From: Leuctra nigra
Taxonomy: Eukaryota; Arthropoda; Insecta; Plecoptera; Leuctridae
Direction: 5' to 3'
Length of the DNA: 64,000 nucleotides
Assembly (NCBI GenBank): GCA_934045905.1
Contig: OW203771.1
Coordinates: forward strand, 19,848,069-19,912,068
Positions within the stretch are counted from its first letter, which is position 1, and each line of letters opens with the position of its first letter. The position numbers and the translations under genes are program-made. The notes under the pieces were generated by a model. That model did no database searches. It was not told the origin of the DNA and worked only from the letters and a program-made list of their open reading frames with translations. Below are positions 20,112 through 30,701 of this stretch, in pieces.

Positions 20112-21439
20112 CTAGTGGAGCGGTCGCTCCACCCAGCCAAGTCGTACTGTACACTCACAGTCACTCAACATACCGTAAATGCCTAATAAACCGAGGAGCA
20201 GACCAAACACTTTTACTGTAAGCAACAACATGGCATTTTCGGCCTACTGGATCATAAAATTGGAAAATCTCACATTGCTGTGAAATATCTTAATTTCGAG
20301 CTATGGCCCACCCCACCACATATACCAAATTTGGGAACAATAGGTTAAGCCATTTGCGAGCTAGAGGGCCGTGAAAACAGTGAAATTACATCACTTTCAT
20401 CTTCTTCTTCTTCTTTAGATGATGATGATTCAGATATCAGGAAACACCGCTATCACCGCCACAGCCTAAACGGCTGAACCGATCGATCTAAAATTTTTAC
20501 TACATGTGCACTTTTGGCGTCTGAGGTGCCTTTTTATAAAACCAACCGGAAGTCGCCATTTTGAAACCGGAAATGACGTCATATCTCGAAACCGGCTGAA
20601 CCGATCGGAACGAAACCAGCGTCAAACTATTCGGACGGTCATATATGAAAATACAATAGTCTAAACAGAAAGTTACTATTACTGAAACCGGTAATGACGT
20701 CATAAAAATGAAAAATCAGACTTTAATCACCTCTTACTACAATAACTACTTATTCACAAGGTTTATAATGATACAAAACATTTATATAAACAAATTCTAC
20801 GTGGAGTGTTTTCAGCCGCCATTTTGATAACCGGAAGTGATGCCATATCTTGAAAACGGCTGGACCGATTGGAACAAATCTTTCACTTTTCTTCATGGAA
20901 TATCACTTTAAGCATATTTTGGTACCAAACGCAACTTTTCTTAGTAACCAAATTGGAACTGGCTTATTTTTTTAAAGGAATTAGTCATTGTTGTTTCGAT
21001 ATGTGTTACAAATTGTTTAAATAAACTAAAAAAAATTGTGATATCCCCATAAAAAACACTACGTGTAAAAATACCAGCCAAGTCTCTGTAACTATAAAAA
21101 AATAGAAGAAATCTAAAAATTCAGCACTGAAAAGTAGTGATATCAAAAAATGAGCCAAGTCAAAACTTAATTTTAAAAACCAAAATATACTTGGCGCATC
21201 GTTTTTAAGGGCATTATAGGTATATTATATATATTTAGGTACACATGATTTTTGGCATTTACTTCTATACTAGAATAATACCCGATGCGCCAAGTATATT
21301 TAAGTTTTTCAAATTAAGTTTGACTTGGCCAATTTTTTGATATCACTACTTTTCAGTGCTGAATTTTTAGATTTCTTCTATTTTTTTATAGTTAAAGAGA
21401 CTTGGCTGGTATTTTTACACGGAGTGTTTTTTATGGGGA
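20112..21439 (-). mobile_element. F1 copy C (short form), inserted in LINE2
   Basis: Begins CTAGTGGAGCGG after AT and ends at TTTTTTATGGGGA. Palindrome arms are about 21044-21200 and 21283-21439. The - strand 5' end reads TCCCCATAAAAAACACTCCG, the fullest version of the terminus and one that starts with the TC typical of Helitrons. Two modules near 20551 and 20815 have the YY1-like site, with partly eroded CRE. Confidence 0.8.
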
Positions 21440-21955
21440 TGTCCCTTACCTAAATATCTTGTGATAACATCATCCACAGAACTCTTCTTACTTTTCCCAG
21501 AAATAATATTAATTGTTTTCCACATATCTCTCATATTCATTTTTGCACCCTCTATCTCTTGCTTATAATAAGCAATCTTTGCAGACTTTATTTTCTTTGT
21601 AACTTCATTTCTAAATTTTTTGTACTCATTCATGTTAATGCATCTCATAGAATTCTCACAATTTTTCAATTTTTTGAATAATTTATCCCTTTTGTTTACA
21701 TCCATCAACAAATCTTTAGTCATCCAATTTTTACGCAACATATTTTTACAATTCAATTTTTTTGTGTAAGTAGCCTTATTATAACAGTGCTTAAAAGTGT
21801 CTACTATTTTAGCATAGAGTTCAACACAATCATTACTCTCCAACAATGTTGACCAATTTACTTCCTTAAACAATTGTTTCAATTTATCTTCGCAAATGAA
21901 TTCTCTGATTGCATCTTGATTTTTGTCTGACTTGATCAGACAATTTTAGTTTTTC
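21440..21955 (-). pseudogene. LINE2 piece 1: N-terminal remnant
   Basis: The - strand frame begins near 21950 and reads IKSDKNQDAIREFICEDKL, then KEVNWSTLLESNDC and RKNWMTKDLL, KKFRNEVTKKIKSAKIAYYK and MWKTINIISGKSK. This is the typical region between endonuclease and polymerase. The endonuclease itself is absent, so LINE2 was already 5'-truncated before the F1 and F2 insertions. Confidence 0.8.
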
Positions 21956-21974
21956 TGCCAATTAGGAGACACTT

Positions 21975-22162
21975 ATTTTAATTTAAATAAATAAACGGAT
22001 TTCCATAAGATTTAGGTCGGCAAACCATAGAGTTTGTCCTTACTTGAGCGAAAATTTTCAGATCGATCGGTAAAACGGGGCGATCTGTATATCGGTGAAA
22101 GACAGGAGAAAAAAACAGAGGTCCGTGGCAAAAGATACATAAAATTGAATCGCTCGCTCGGT
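21975..22162 (-). mobile_element. F2 fragment, 5' end
   Basis: Contains the F2 text CAGATCGATCGGTAAAACG, CAGAGGTCCGTGGCAAAAG and a terminal CGCTCGCTCG. It is a short remnant of the TTGAGCGAGCG end in reverse orientation, directly next to the broken 5' end of LINE2. Confidence 0.6.
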
Positions 22163-22826
22163 AATAATATGATATCATTCATTATCATTCAAGAAGTGTA
22201 ACTTATATTTAAATTTTTACAAAATATTAGACAAATTATTAGTTGTTTGCCGTGACCATTACCTTGAAGATCGTCAAATCAACGTCCGCCATATTAATAA
22301 GATACTTGATAAGATTTATAAGCCATTTGTTTTGTACAAATATGGAGGTACAGTCGATCAAAGGAGCGACGAGAGAAAGGATCAAAGGAGAAATTATCGC
22401 CATTAGCCCTAAAATTTACCAAAAATATGGCTAATCAAAATATTACAATATAGAAGATTTGATGCATTTGATCATGTGAGAAGGAATTACCCCCCCCCCC
22501 CCCCGCGAATTATTTGAAAGTTTGTAAATTATACGAGTATGGCATGATTTTGCTGTCTCGAGTCTCAAATGAATACAACATTTATTTAGCTGTGAGCTCC
22601 TCCTATTGCTCCCCCCCCCCCCCCTCCCCAGAATATTTTCTCATAATAATCTATCCGCAATATTAAAATGCACAATTGCACGCTTGACTGCACATTGTTG
22701 AATTTAAAACATTCCTTTCCATGATGAGTTTCTGAGTAGATTTAATGAACTGGTTTGGCATTGGACCTTCGTTATAATTGGTTGTTGTTGTGTTTAATTT
22801 CATTGGGATGTGAAAAGTTGTTTCTG
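22163..22826. other. Intergenic, with two poly-C tracts
   Basis: No gene is seen. Poly-C runs lie at about 22491-22505 and 22611-22624, roughly 120 bases apart, and may mark a degraded element like the G/C-tract hAT and MITE copies elsewhere in the window. Confidence 0.5.
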
Positions 22827-22864
22827 TATATAAAGCATGGTAATTATGGCAGACTTCACAGTTC
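22827..22864 (+). promoter_or_regulatory. Core promoter of the Gly/His-rich gene
   Basis: TATATAAAG at 22827-22835 is followed about 31 bases later by TCACAGTTC (22857-22865), an arthropod initiator-like site. The ATG at 22904 would then have a leader of about 44 bases. The spacing supports the short first coding exon proposed below. Confidence 0.7.
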
Positions 22865-22903
22865 AAAGGTAAAGCATAAGGTGGGCAGAGTAAGGCAGCC
22901 AAG

Positions 22904-25900
22904 ATGCTTAAAACAGTATTTGTAAGTACTTTATTTCTATTATTTCAATTATTCACTTATTATTTTCCATGATATTTACATTATATTCCCCCGTAAACAA
23001 ATATATTGTTAAAATAAAACTCTGATCACCACAAGCTTTGTTTACGGGGGAATATAATGTAAATATATAAACAAATGTAAAGACTACCTCAATGATATAT
23101 CAACTGAAAATTGTGAATATTTTGCCACTTGTTAGGCTCGAATTTTTCTTTGGATTTCCGGTCTTCCTCTATCCCAGGGGTCGGCAACCTGCTACTCCGG
23201 AGCCGCATGCGGCTCCTTCGTTGTTCTTGAATGGCTATTTATAATTAAAATAAAGATCAGAATTCGACAAATTTGAAAATTCGAAGAAAAAAAACGCCAT
23301 GCGGGGCAACATTTGGAAGGTTAATTGATTCAGTTTGTTCATTTAAAAGTACCAGAATCACTTTTTAATTGTTGAAATTTAAAAACCGCTCTGCGGGGCA
23401 ACAATTGGGACATTTTCATTTTGTTCATTTTAGAGTCCCAGAATCATTTTTATATTGTTGAAATTCTAAAAAATCGCCCTGCGGGGCAATAACTTGGGGG
23501 TTTCGTTAAAATATCAAAATAAACTAGTAATTCAATTTATTATTTTTGGTGTATTATTATTTGATTGCCTGTACTGCTGCTCCCGTTATAATATAATCAA
23601 TTATTTTTTGGGAAAATAGCTCCTTCACCAAAAAAGGTTGCCGACCCCTGCTCTATCCACAACGCTTGAGACAATTCAATTATGCAATAATTCTGTTTAA
23701 ACCCGACATAATCTCAATCTCAATTTTAGTGATTCCTGAGTTGAGTTCAAAAACCAGTGTTTCTGCCTACAATCTTATTTGTAATGGTAACACTCTAGTA
23801 TTATTGTAGAACACTTCAATACATTTTTATTTGTTGACATATCAGTCAAGAACTTGATTATATGATTCTAAAAGTGTGAAAAATAAAATATTTTGTTACC
23901 TCTGTTACCTCATTACCTCTGTTACCTCTGTGGCTTTGTTTGTTCTACCTCTGTGGTACAGACTCTAGGAACCTGAGAAATGATTACTGACAGAATTTCA
24001 CCCACGCTTGACAACTGACAGTTCATTTTGTCGACAGAGAATTTCTCATTGATAATGGGTGCATAAATGTTGAAAATCGCCATAATTATAAATACAGATG
24101 ATATACAAAAATAACATACACAAACGGTGAGGGTTTAAAATAATAAGACAAAGTAAAAACAGTTTATATTTCTGTCCATAGGGAACAAAAAATAAAAGTT
24201 GTAACAAAATTAGGAGTAATACAAATATAGTGGACAGTGACGTGACATATAATTGGACAGATTAACAGTTCTAAAAGTCAGAAAGGTGAAAATTATAAAC
24301 AGTTCATGGAATTGTCCTTCGACTTGCAGAGTGTTCGTGACATTTGTTATCGTAGCTCAGTCATTACTGTGCTTTTTACCACAGATAAGCACATCCAAGG
24401 TGTTTTGTGGACTTGCGATGGATTTCTGTAAAATTTGAGTAGTGTTTTTTTACTAGTGTTTAGTGTTTTTTTCAACGTGTTGATGAGCGAGCAATGATAC
24501 GCGCAACACCTCGAACCGAAATTCTGTCTATGATAAATGGCATTAAAAGCCAATAATTGTTGAATTTTGTCACAGACTTGTATACATATCTCCAAAAATT
24601 CCGTAAATATTGATCCCAATAACCATGCAAAGTTTTAAGATGATCGATTGAACCTTACTGATTAAACGGTTCCTTGTTAATTTTCAAAAATCACAGGACC
24701 TTGTTCAAAAAATATATCTGGGATCACTCACACTCATATGATATTAGTGTATGCACACAAAATCATGGGCCTTTCTAGAACATTAAAATGCCCAATTCTG
24801 TTGGAATTCGATTTCTTGCTGTTAATCCTTCTGGCCGTGACCGGATTCCATCAGAATGGAATTGGGAAAATGTGATGGAATATGGCCCCAAATCGATCTG
24901 TTAACCGGTGAAAGTTCAGTTTCATATGCGTGATCAAATATTTTTGAGAAATTTGACAGCCAACTCGCAAAATGTCCGTAAAATGTAAAGATTTTGGATT
25001 TAAGCACAGATTTGTCTGAAAATTAACAAAAGTAAAGATATTGTTGGTCCCAATGACCATGCAAAGTTCGATATTGATATTAATCGATATTGATATTGAT
25101 CATGCGATATTGATCGGTCAAACGGTTCTAGTTTAAATTTCAAAAAACACAGGAAATGTGCGTTTAAATTTTAACCAATTCGAGGATTTGGCTGAAACTT
25201 TGTAAGATTGGGGACAATGTTGGTCGTAATGACTCGTCAAAATTTCAAATTAATCGGACTAACCAATCGAAATATTTTTTTTCCAAATTTTAACCAATCT
25301 CAGGATCCCGTGCAAAAACAATCACAGGGACCGCATATTACGTAAGCATGTGTGCAAAATTTCAGATCGATTAGTTGTGCCGTTTGTCCTGGGCAGTGCT
25401 GGCAAAAAAAATACAAAAAAAACACAGAGAAAGTGCCATAAGAGTTATTAAAAAAACTAATTTACACTGAAAATATTGAACAAACAATATAAAAGTGTGA
25501 GTTATTTAAAACATAATACATTTTGGCTTAATACAGTTTAGAATGTATTGGGGGAGTATTGTGTTACAGGAGGAAGACATGTACGAACGAGATTTGTTGT
25601 ATAAGCTTAAAATGAGCACCTATGTCTTTTAAACAAAGGAAAAATTCAAGTAATGCACGAATGGCCATAAGTTACAACAAAGAAGTTAAAAGATTTGAAT
25701 ACAATAAGCTGTTACTGTCAAGGACACCTTTACTAGTAAGGGGGGGGGGGGGGGGTCAGTGTGCCTTCCTGCCCCGTGAATATTGTATAATGAAAGTAGA
25801 TCATTATAGCCACTGTAAATGAACCAAGATGTTTAAGTATTTATCAAACATCAGCCATTAAAGACGACGACCCTGATGAGATGACGACTTTTATTTACGG

Positions 25901-26315
25901 AGTTTATTCACAGGTTGTGGCGGTGTTGGTGATCGCCTTCACACTCTACGTCGACGCTGAAGCGGAGGCGGCGGCGCAACAAGGCGGCAACCGTGGAGGC
26001 GGAGGCGGTGGTCGTGGAGGTGGAGGCGGCGGCGCAGGGCGTGGAGGCGGAGGTGGAGGTGGAGGAGCCGGTCGTGGAGGCGGCGGACAACGGGGAGGAG
26101 GCGGCGGCGGCGTCGTCGGCGGCGGCGGCGGCGTCGTCGGTGGTGGAGGCGGAGGACAACGGGGAGGAGGCGGAGGCGGAGGGTTCGGAGGCGGAGGACA
26201 CCAAGGAGGAGGGGGAGGCGGTTTCGGAGGCGGAGGACACCACGGACACCACGGACACCACGGACACCATCACCGAGGTCATCACCACGGACATCATGGA
26301 GGATACAGAGGATAA
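22904..26315 (+). CDS. Glycine/histidine-rich secreted protein, 2 exons
   Basis: Exon 1 (22904-22921) codes only MLKTVF and ends at GTAAGT. Exon 2 (25914-26315) starts after TTATTCACAG and continues VVAVLVIAFTLYVDAEA. Joined, these make a classic signal peptide, which the open frame from 25881 alone does not. The mature part is about 115 aa, nearly all Gly with scattered Arg and Gln (GGGGRGGGG, GGGGQRG), then FGGGGH units and a tail of HHGHHG repeats ending GGYRG. Total 139 aa. Similar Gly-rich secreted proteins occur in insect cuticle, eggshell or as antimicrobial or salivary proteins; the His-rich tail suggests metal binding or pH-dependent assembly, which is inference. Intron 1 carries a hairpin, a hAT relic and an F2 fragment. 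The first polyadenylation-like AATAAA is near 26791. GC content of exon 2 is far above the surroundings, as expected from Gly codons. Confidence 0.8.
22976..23062. repeat. Perfect 24-base inverted repeat
   Basis: Arms at 22976-22999 and 23039-23062 are exact inverse copies containing ATATTCCCCCGTAAAC and GTTTACGGGGGAATAT, with a loop of about 39 bases. Perfect arms in an intron suggest a very recent small foldback or MITE. Confidence 0.8.
23175..23650. mobile_element. Non-autonomous hAT element with 8-base target duplication
   Basis: Terminal inverted repeats CAGGGGTCGGCAACCT and AGGTTGCCGACCCCTG, flanked by an exact 8-base duplication CTCTATCC (23167-23174 and 23651-23658). The interior has a GAGCCGCATGCGGCTC palindrome and three tandem-like units each containing TGCGGGGCAA. 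No transposase. Related in its interior to the hAT at 8108-8511. Lies in the intron of the Gly/His-rich gene. Confidence 0.93.
24472..25440 (-). mobile_element. F2 copy d, both ends eroded
   Basis: Starts with CAACGTGTTGATGAGCGAGC and ends near CAGAGAAAGTGCCATAAGAG, so the CTAG end and the TTGAGCGAGCG end are both missing. The interior follows copy l (61211-62120). Lies in the intron of the Gly/His-rich gene, ending about 470 bases before exon 2. Confidence 0.7.
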
Positions 26316-27174
26316 TTACATAGTTGAACTGTTTTATTGTAATTTCGTGTGAATTTTCTTATCTTCATATGGCTAGCGTTTGAGTCACATGTTACTGATG
26401 AACGCTACAGAATAGATTCAGATATTATCTGCGTTAGTGATCATTTTTCATCATAATTAGAATTTTTACAACGTATATATAGGTATTACATTTAATTTTA
26501 AAAATAGTTTAGATAGGTATGTGATGTCTTATATCGTACTGTGTGATAATTTATAATTTATAAAATGTACACCTCATTTTGAATAAGATAATATTAAAGT
26601 ATTTCAGACACTTTCCATTAATATCTTCCATTGTCGATCATTCTTCACTAGCCATTCGTGACCATGGATATATTGAATATATTTCTCCAATTAATTTCTT
26701 ATATGATTTTGATGCCTCAATACCAAACGGTATGAAATACTGACTTGATTTACAATATTATAATGGAAATGATGACATGCATATAATAATAATAAACAAG
26801 TTGAAATAAAAATAATAATAAATGATACACTTCATTAAGTTTGTATGATGTACCCAAATGTTCCTGAGATTGTATCTTGTATCTTATTCCCTATACGTTG
26901 GACACCAATGATTGATGCCACCAAAGACGCTTTTTTACATCCCCGATGGCTTTGTCACCGATAAACTTTAACCCTAGAATAATTATGGGTCAAATTAAAC
27001 CTTGCCTCAGGGTCAATCCCCCACTCATGTTGTTTACTATAGGGCCAGTATTTCAATGCTCTATTAAATTTAAACACTGGATTAGGACTATGCTATGACA
27101 ACAATTCCAACATTTCTTGTTTTAGTATTCTTTCGCTTATAGCCGCAAAACTATTTTAAAGAAACGATAAAATA
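26316..27174. other. 3' region of the Gly/His-rich gene and intergenic DNA
   Basis: AT-rich sequence with AATAAA-type signals near 26791 and 26805. No other gene or repeat is recognised. Confidence 0.5.
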
Positions 27175-27450
27175 CCGGGTGGCGCAAAAAAAACCTGATT
27201 GAGAGGTTACTATATCGAAACTATTATAGATAGGATTCTTAAATTTGTACACATATTAGAAAACATACCAAAATTTTTTATGTGCAAGTTTCAAACACAT
27301 TGTTATTGTAGGAAAAAAGTTACAGAATTTGAATAAATGGAACGACATTTGTGTTATCTTGAAGTTGAGCGTAAAATTTGAATATGTAGATTATTTCTAA
27401 ACTTTTATTATACACGTTTAAAAAGTGATTTTTCCCCCACTATTCTCTTA

Positions 27451-28813
27451 CATAAAAACCACTCCGTGTAAAATACCAGCCAAGTCTCTTCAACTCTAAA
27501 AAAATAGAAGAAATCTAAAAAATTCAGCACTGAAAAGTAGTGATATCAAAAAATGGGCTAAGTCAAAACTTAATTTTAAAAACCAAAATATACTTGGCGC
27601 ATCGTAGAAATAGTAAGAAGCATATGGCCTAAAATTAAATGTACCTTAACATATTATATAATATACCTAAAATGCCCTTAAAAACGATGCGCCAAGTATA
27701 TTTTGGTTTTTAAAATTAAGTTTTAACTTGGCATATTTTTTGATATCACTACTTTTCAGTGCTGAATTTTTTAGATTTCTTCTATTTTTTTTAGAGTTGA
27801 AGAGACTTGGCTGGTATTTTTTACGGAGTGTTTTTTATGGGGATATCACTCCTTTTTTTTAGATTATTCTCACGCCTGTATAACACAAATCGGAGCAACA
27901 ATGACTAATTCCTTTAAAAAAATTACGCCATTTCCGAATTGGTTACTGAGAAAAATTGTGTTTGATGCCAAACATAAGTTTAAAGTGATATACCATGAAG
28001 AATTGCGAAAGCATCGTTCCAATCGGTCCAGCCGTTTTCGAGCTATGGCGTCACTTCCTGTTTAAAATAGGCGGCTAAAATTACTGCCACCTAGAATTTA
28101 TTTCTATAAATGTTTTGTATCATTATAAGCATTCTGAATCTAGTGGAGCGGTCGCTCCACCCAGCCAAGTCGTACTATACACTCACAGTCACTCAACATA
28201 TTTTTTATGACGTCATTTCCGGATTCAGTGAAAGTATATTTCTACTTTAACATTTGATATTCCATATAGATGACCGTCTGAATCATTTGGCGCTAGTTTC
28301 ATTCCGATCGGTCAAGCCGTTTTCAAGATATGACGTCACTTCCGGTTTCAAAATGGCGGTATAAAACCAGGTATAGCAAAAGGCACATTAGACGCCAAAA
28401 GTGCACATGTGGTAAAAATTTCAGATAGATCGGTTTAGCCCTTTAGGCTGTGGCGGTGATAGCGGTGTTTCCTGATATCTGAATCTGAATCTGAATCTGA
28501 ATCATCATCATCATCAGATAGCTTTTAAAAGGGGTGTAATTTCACTGTTTTCACGGCCCTCTAGCTCGCAAATGACATAACCTGTTGTTCCCAAATTTGG
28601 TATAGGAGGTGGGGTGAGCCATAGCTCGAAATTAAGATATTTCGCAACAATGTGAGATTTTCGAATTTTAAGATCCAGTAGGCCGAAAATGCCATGTTGT
28701 TGCTTACAGTAAAAGTGTTTGGTCTGCTCCTCAGTTTATTAGGCATTTACGGTATGTTGAGTGACTGTGAGTGTACAGTACGACTTGGCTGGGTGGAGCG
28801 ACCGCTCCACTAG
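27451..28813 (+). mobile_element. F1 copy D
   Basis: Palindrome arms at about 27451-27605 and 27686-27844; body with a full module at 28331-28360; hairpin and terminal CTAG at 28810-28813, followed by AT. It contains an extra fragment (next entry). The ETS-like site at 28046 is mutated. Confidence 0.8.
28140..28200 (-). mobile_element. Isolated F1 3'-terminal fragment nested in F1 copy D
   Basis: Sixty-one bases starting CTAGTGGAGCGG, after AT, matching only the hairpin end of F1, in opposite orientation to the surrounding copy D. The host F1 body resumes at TTTTTTATGACG. It may be a terminal-end-only transposition or a rearrangement. Confidence 0.75.
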
Positions 28814-29704
28814 ATCAAGCTCAACTTCAAGAATCCATAAATTTCGTTTCATTCATTCAAATTGATTGAAATTTACACAATCGATCTTAATATATTTTCA
28901 ATATAATTTGAAATTTTCAGCTTGATATCGTACGTAGTTTTGAAGAAACAGCGTCCCGGTCATTGGAAGTTTTCTGGACGCGCGCTATTTGAGCTCCGTA
29001 TAATCAATTTTTTGACAACCAAATTTGAACAGCTGTAACTTTTTTCCTACAATAATGTTTTTGAAACTTGCACATATTATCATATCCCATACGAATGACT
29101 GATCAAGTGAAAGGAACATTGCTATCATATTTTACAAATGCATCGTTATACCCTCAACTCTAGAATTATTATCAATTACTGTATTCCTGTGATACATTTT
29201 GACATTGAATCCATCCGAAATTTAACACATGCGATTTAATAACACCTCTTCTGGACTAAATTTATATAATTTTTGTTAGAGCCTTTTTGTTTTACTGCTC
29301 AGCAGGTATAGTTTTTTTTCATTAAATCGTATGATATTGTATCAGAGTAGGTATATAGTAGAGTATACTTGCAGTAAGTCAAGTTGAGACTTTACTCATA
29401 AAAAATCGGAAAAATAGAGAAAATTCTCTATTTGTCAGATTTTCTACAAGTTTATTAATTAATTTTATATTTTCAATCTTGAGTCTTGTTACTTTTAAAA
29501 TAACTCTATATTTTAACGTAAATTCAATGGATATAATATTTCCTAAATATTGCTATAACTTTTGAACCATTCAATGAAAAAAATAACATAGCTAATTTTG
29601 GCTGATTTAAGCTGATTTTGGCGGGGTAAAAGTGGAAAATGTGTTAAATCATTCTACGAAATTCCTTCAAACTATATCAGACATGAGTCAAAATGTTGTT
29701 CCTA

Positions 29705-29798
29705 CGGTCGGTGACAGGCTAAGATGAACCCGCTCTAGCATGGGCCGGCCCCAACCTGGCAATGTTAAACTGGGTTCATCTTTGCCTGTCCCCGGCCG
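29705..29798. repeat. Hairpin repeat with 27-base arms
   Basis: Imperfect inverted arms at 29705-29731 (GTGACAGGC, AAGATGAACCC) and 29772-29798 (GGGTTCATCTT, GCCTGTC) flank a GC-rich loop. A small foldback; 28820-30100 otherwise shows no gene. Confidence 0.7.
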
Positions 29799-30107
29799 AT
29801 ATTACTGAAAATTATTTTCAACGTTCGGTTTTGGTATTTCACCTTAACTTTACTTTGTAGTACATAGCAATAAGTTTTGACCTTCAATTTCTGATAATAA
29901 TATTGATAAGATTCCAGTTTTTACTTTAATTGACGGGCCAAAACCAATGATTATTTACTAAGTTACAGCTTGAATACCGATAAAATTAAAATTTCGTAAA
30001 CAAATTAAAATACTTGTGTAGGACAGCATGTCATATCTATGGTAGATGAGCGAGCACACATCTCCAGTCAAACACGTTACACAATACGACACGATATGAT
30101 TTTTATT

Positions 30108-30234
30108 TAGACAACGAGTTAGCACAAACTTACAAGATGAGCTCTGATTTCATAGAACAAGGATTGATTTTCAAGTAACGTGACCAGCAGCCAATCCGTT
30201 TCTTTCAATTAATACAGTTTTTAGTTTGGCCAAG
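30108..30234 (-). mobile_element. MITE, second copy of the CTTGGCCAA family
   Basis: Matches 55957-56090 in inverse orientation: GAAACGGATTGGCTGCTGG, AATCAATCCTTGTT and TGAAATCAGAGCTCATC all align. It shares its right end with the copy at 4467-4625. Confidence 0.65.
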
Positions 30235-30615
30235 TGTATCTGTATACAATCCATTATTTAATAGCCGATGCACACAAATTGTTTGATTATTAAATATCAT
30301 CATTTTTCAACAACGTTTTGACTTAAATTCATTCGAATCACAACTTTTCAGTTTTTAAAGGCACCATTCTAAAATTTCCTAAAATATTATTTATACTACA
30401 CAATTTTGTGATCGACTTTTGGTTAGATCTATTTTCTCCATAATGTTAGGCATTTATTGATATAGACTATATCAAACATGTAAAAGATCCGTAGATATGA
30501 TTAAAAGTACAAGATTAAAAATAAATCAAGAATCAAGATCATTGCAATTTAACGAAAAGAGGAGAAATGGAGTTGGGTTATTACAACTTCCCCTCAATGT
30601 TTGAATATATTCAGA

Positions 30616-30652
30616 TATATATAGAAACGGACTAGTAGATATATCATTCAGT
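30616..30652 (+). promoter_or_regulatory. Core promoter of alkaline phosphatase 1
   Basis: TATATATA at 30616-30623 and TCAGT at 30648-30652 are spaced about 32 bases, the expected distance for an arthropod TATA/initiator pair. The leader to ATG 30702 would be about 52 bases. Confidence 0.75.
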
Positions 30653-30701
30653 TGAGTGCCAGGTAATTAATTGGAAGTAATAAGTTCGCTTCCAGTTCAC
30701 A

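Larger units (their letters stand above)
27175..29090. mobile_element. Inverted-repeat element split by F1 copy D
   Basis: The left part starts CCGGGTGGCGCAAAAAAAA (27175) and contains ATGTGCAAGTTTCAAACAC near 27281, with TGTAGGAAAAAAGTTACAG following. The right part has the inverse, TGTAACTTTTTTCCTAC and GAAACTTGCACAT, at 29031-29076. F1 copy D occupies 27451-28813 between them. The right terminus matching CCGGGTGGCGC was not found, so the true ends are uncertain. Confidence 0.5.

Noticed and set aside
25908..26297. Ser/Ala-rich open frame on the - strand
   Set aside because: It is the antisense shadow of the GGN-rich glycine codons of the Gly/His-rich gene, with no signal, start context or homology.
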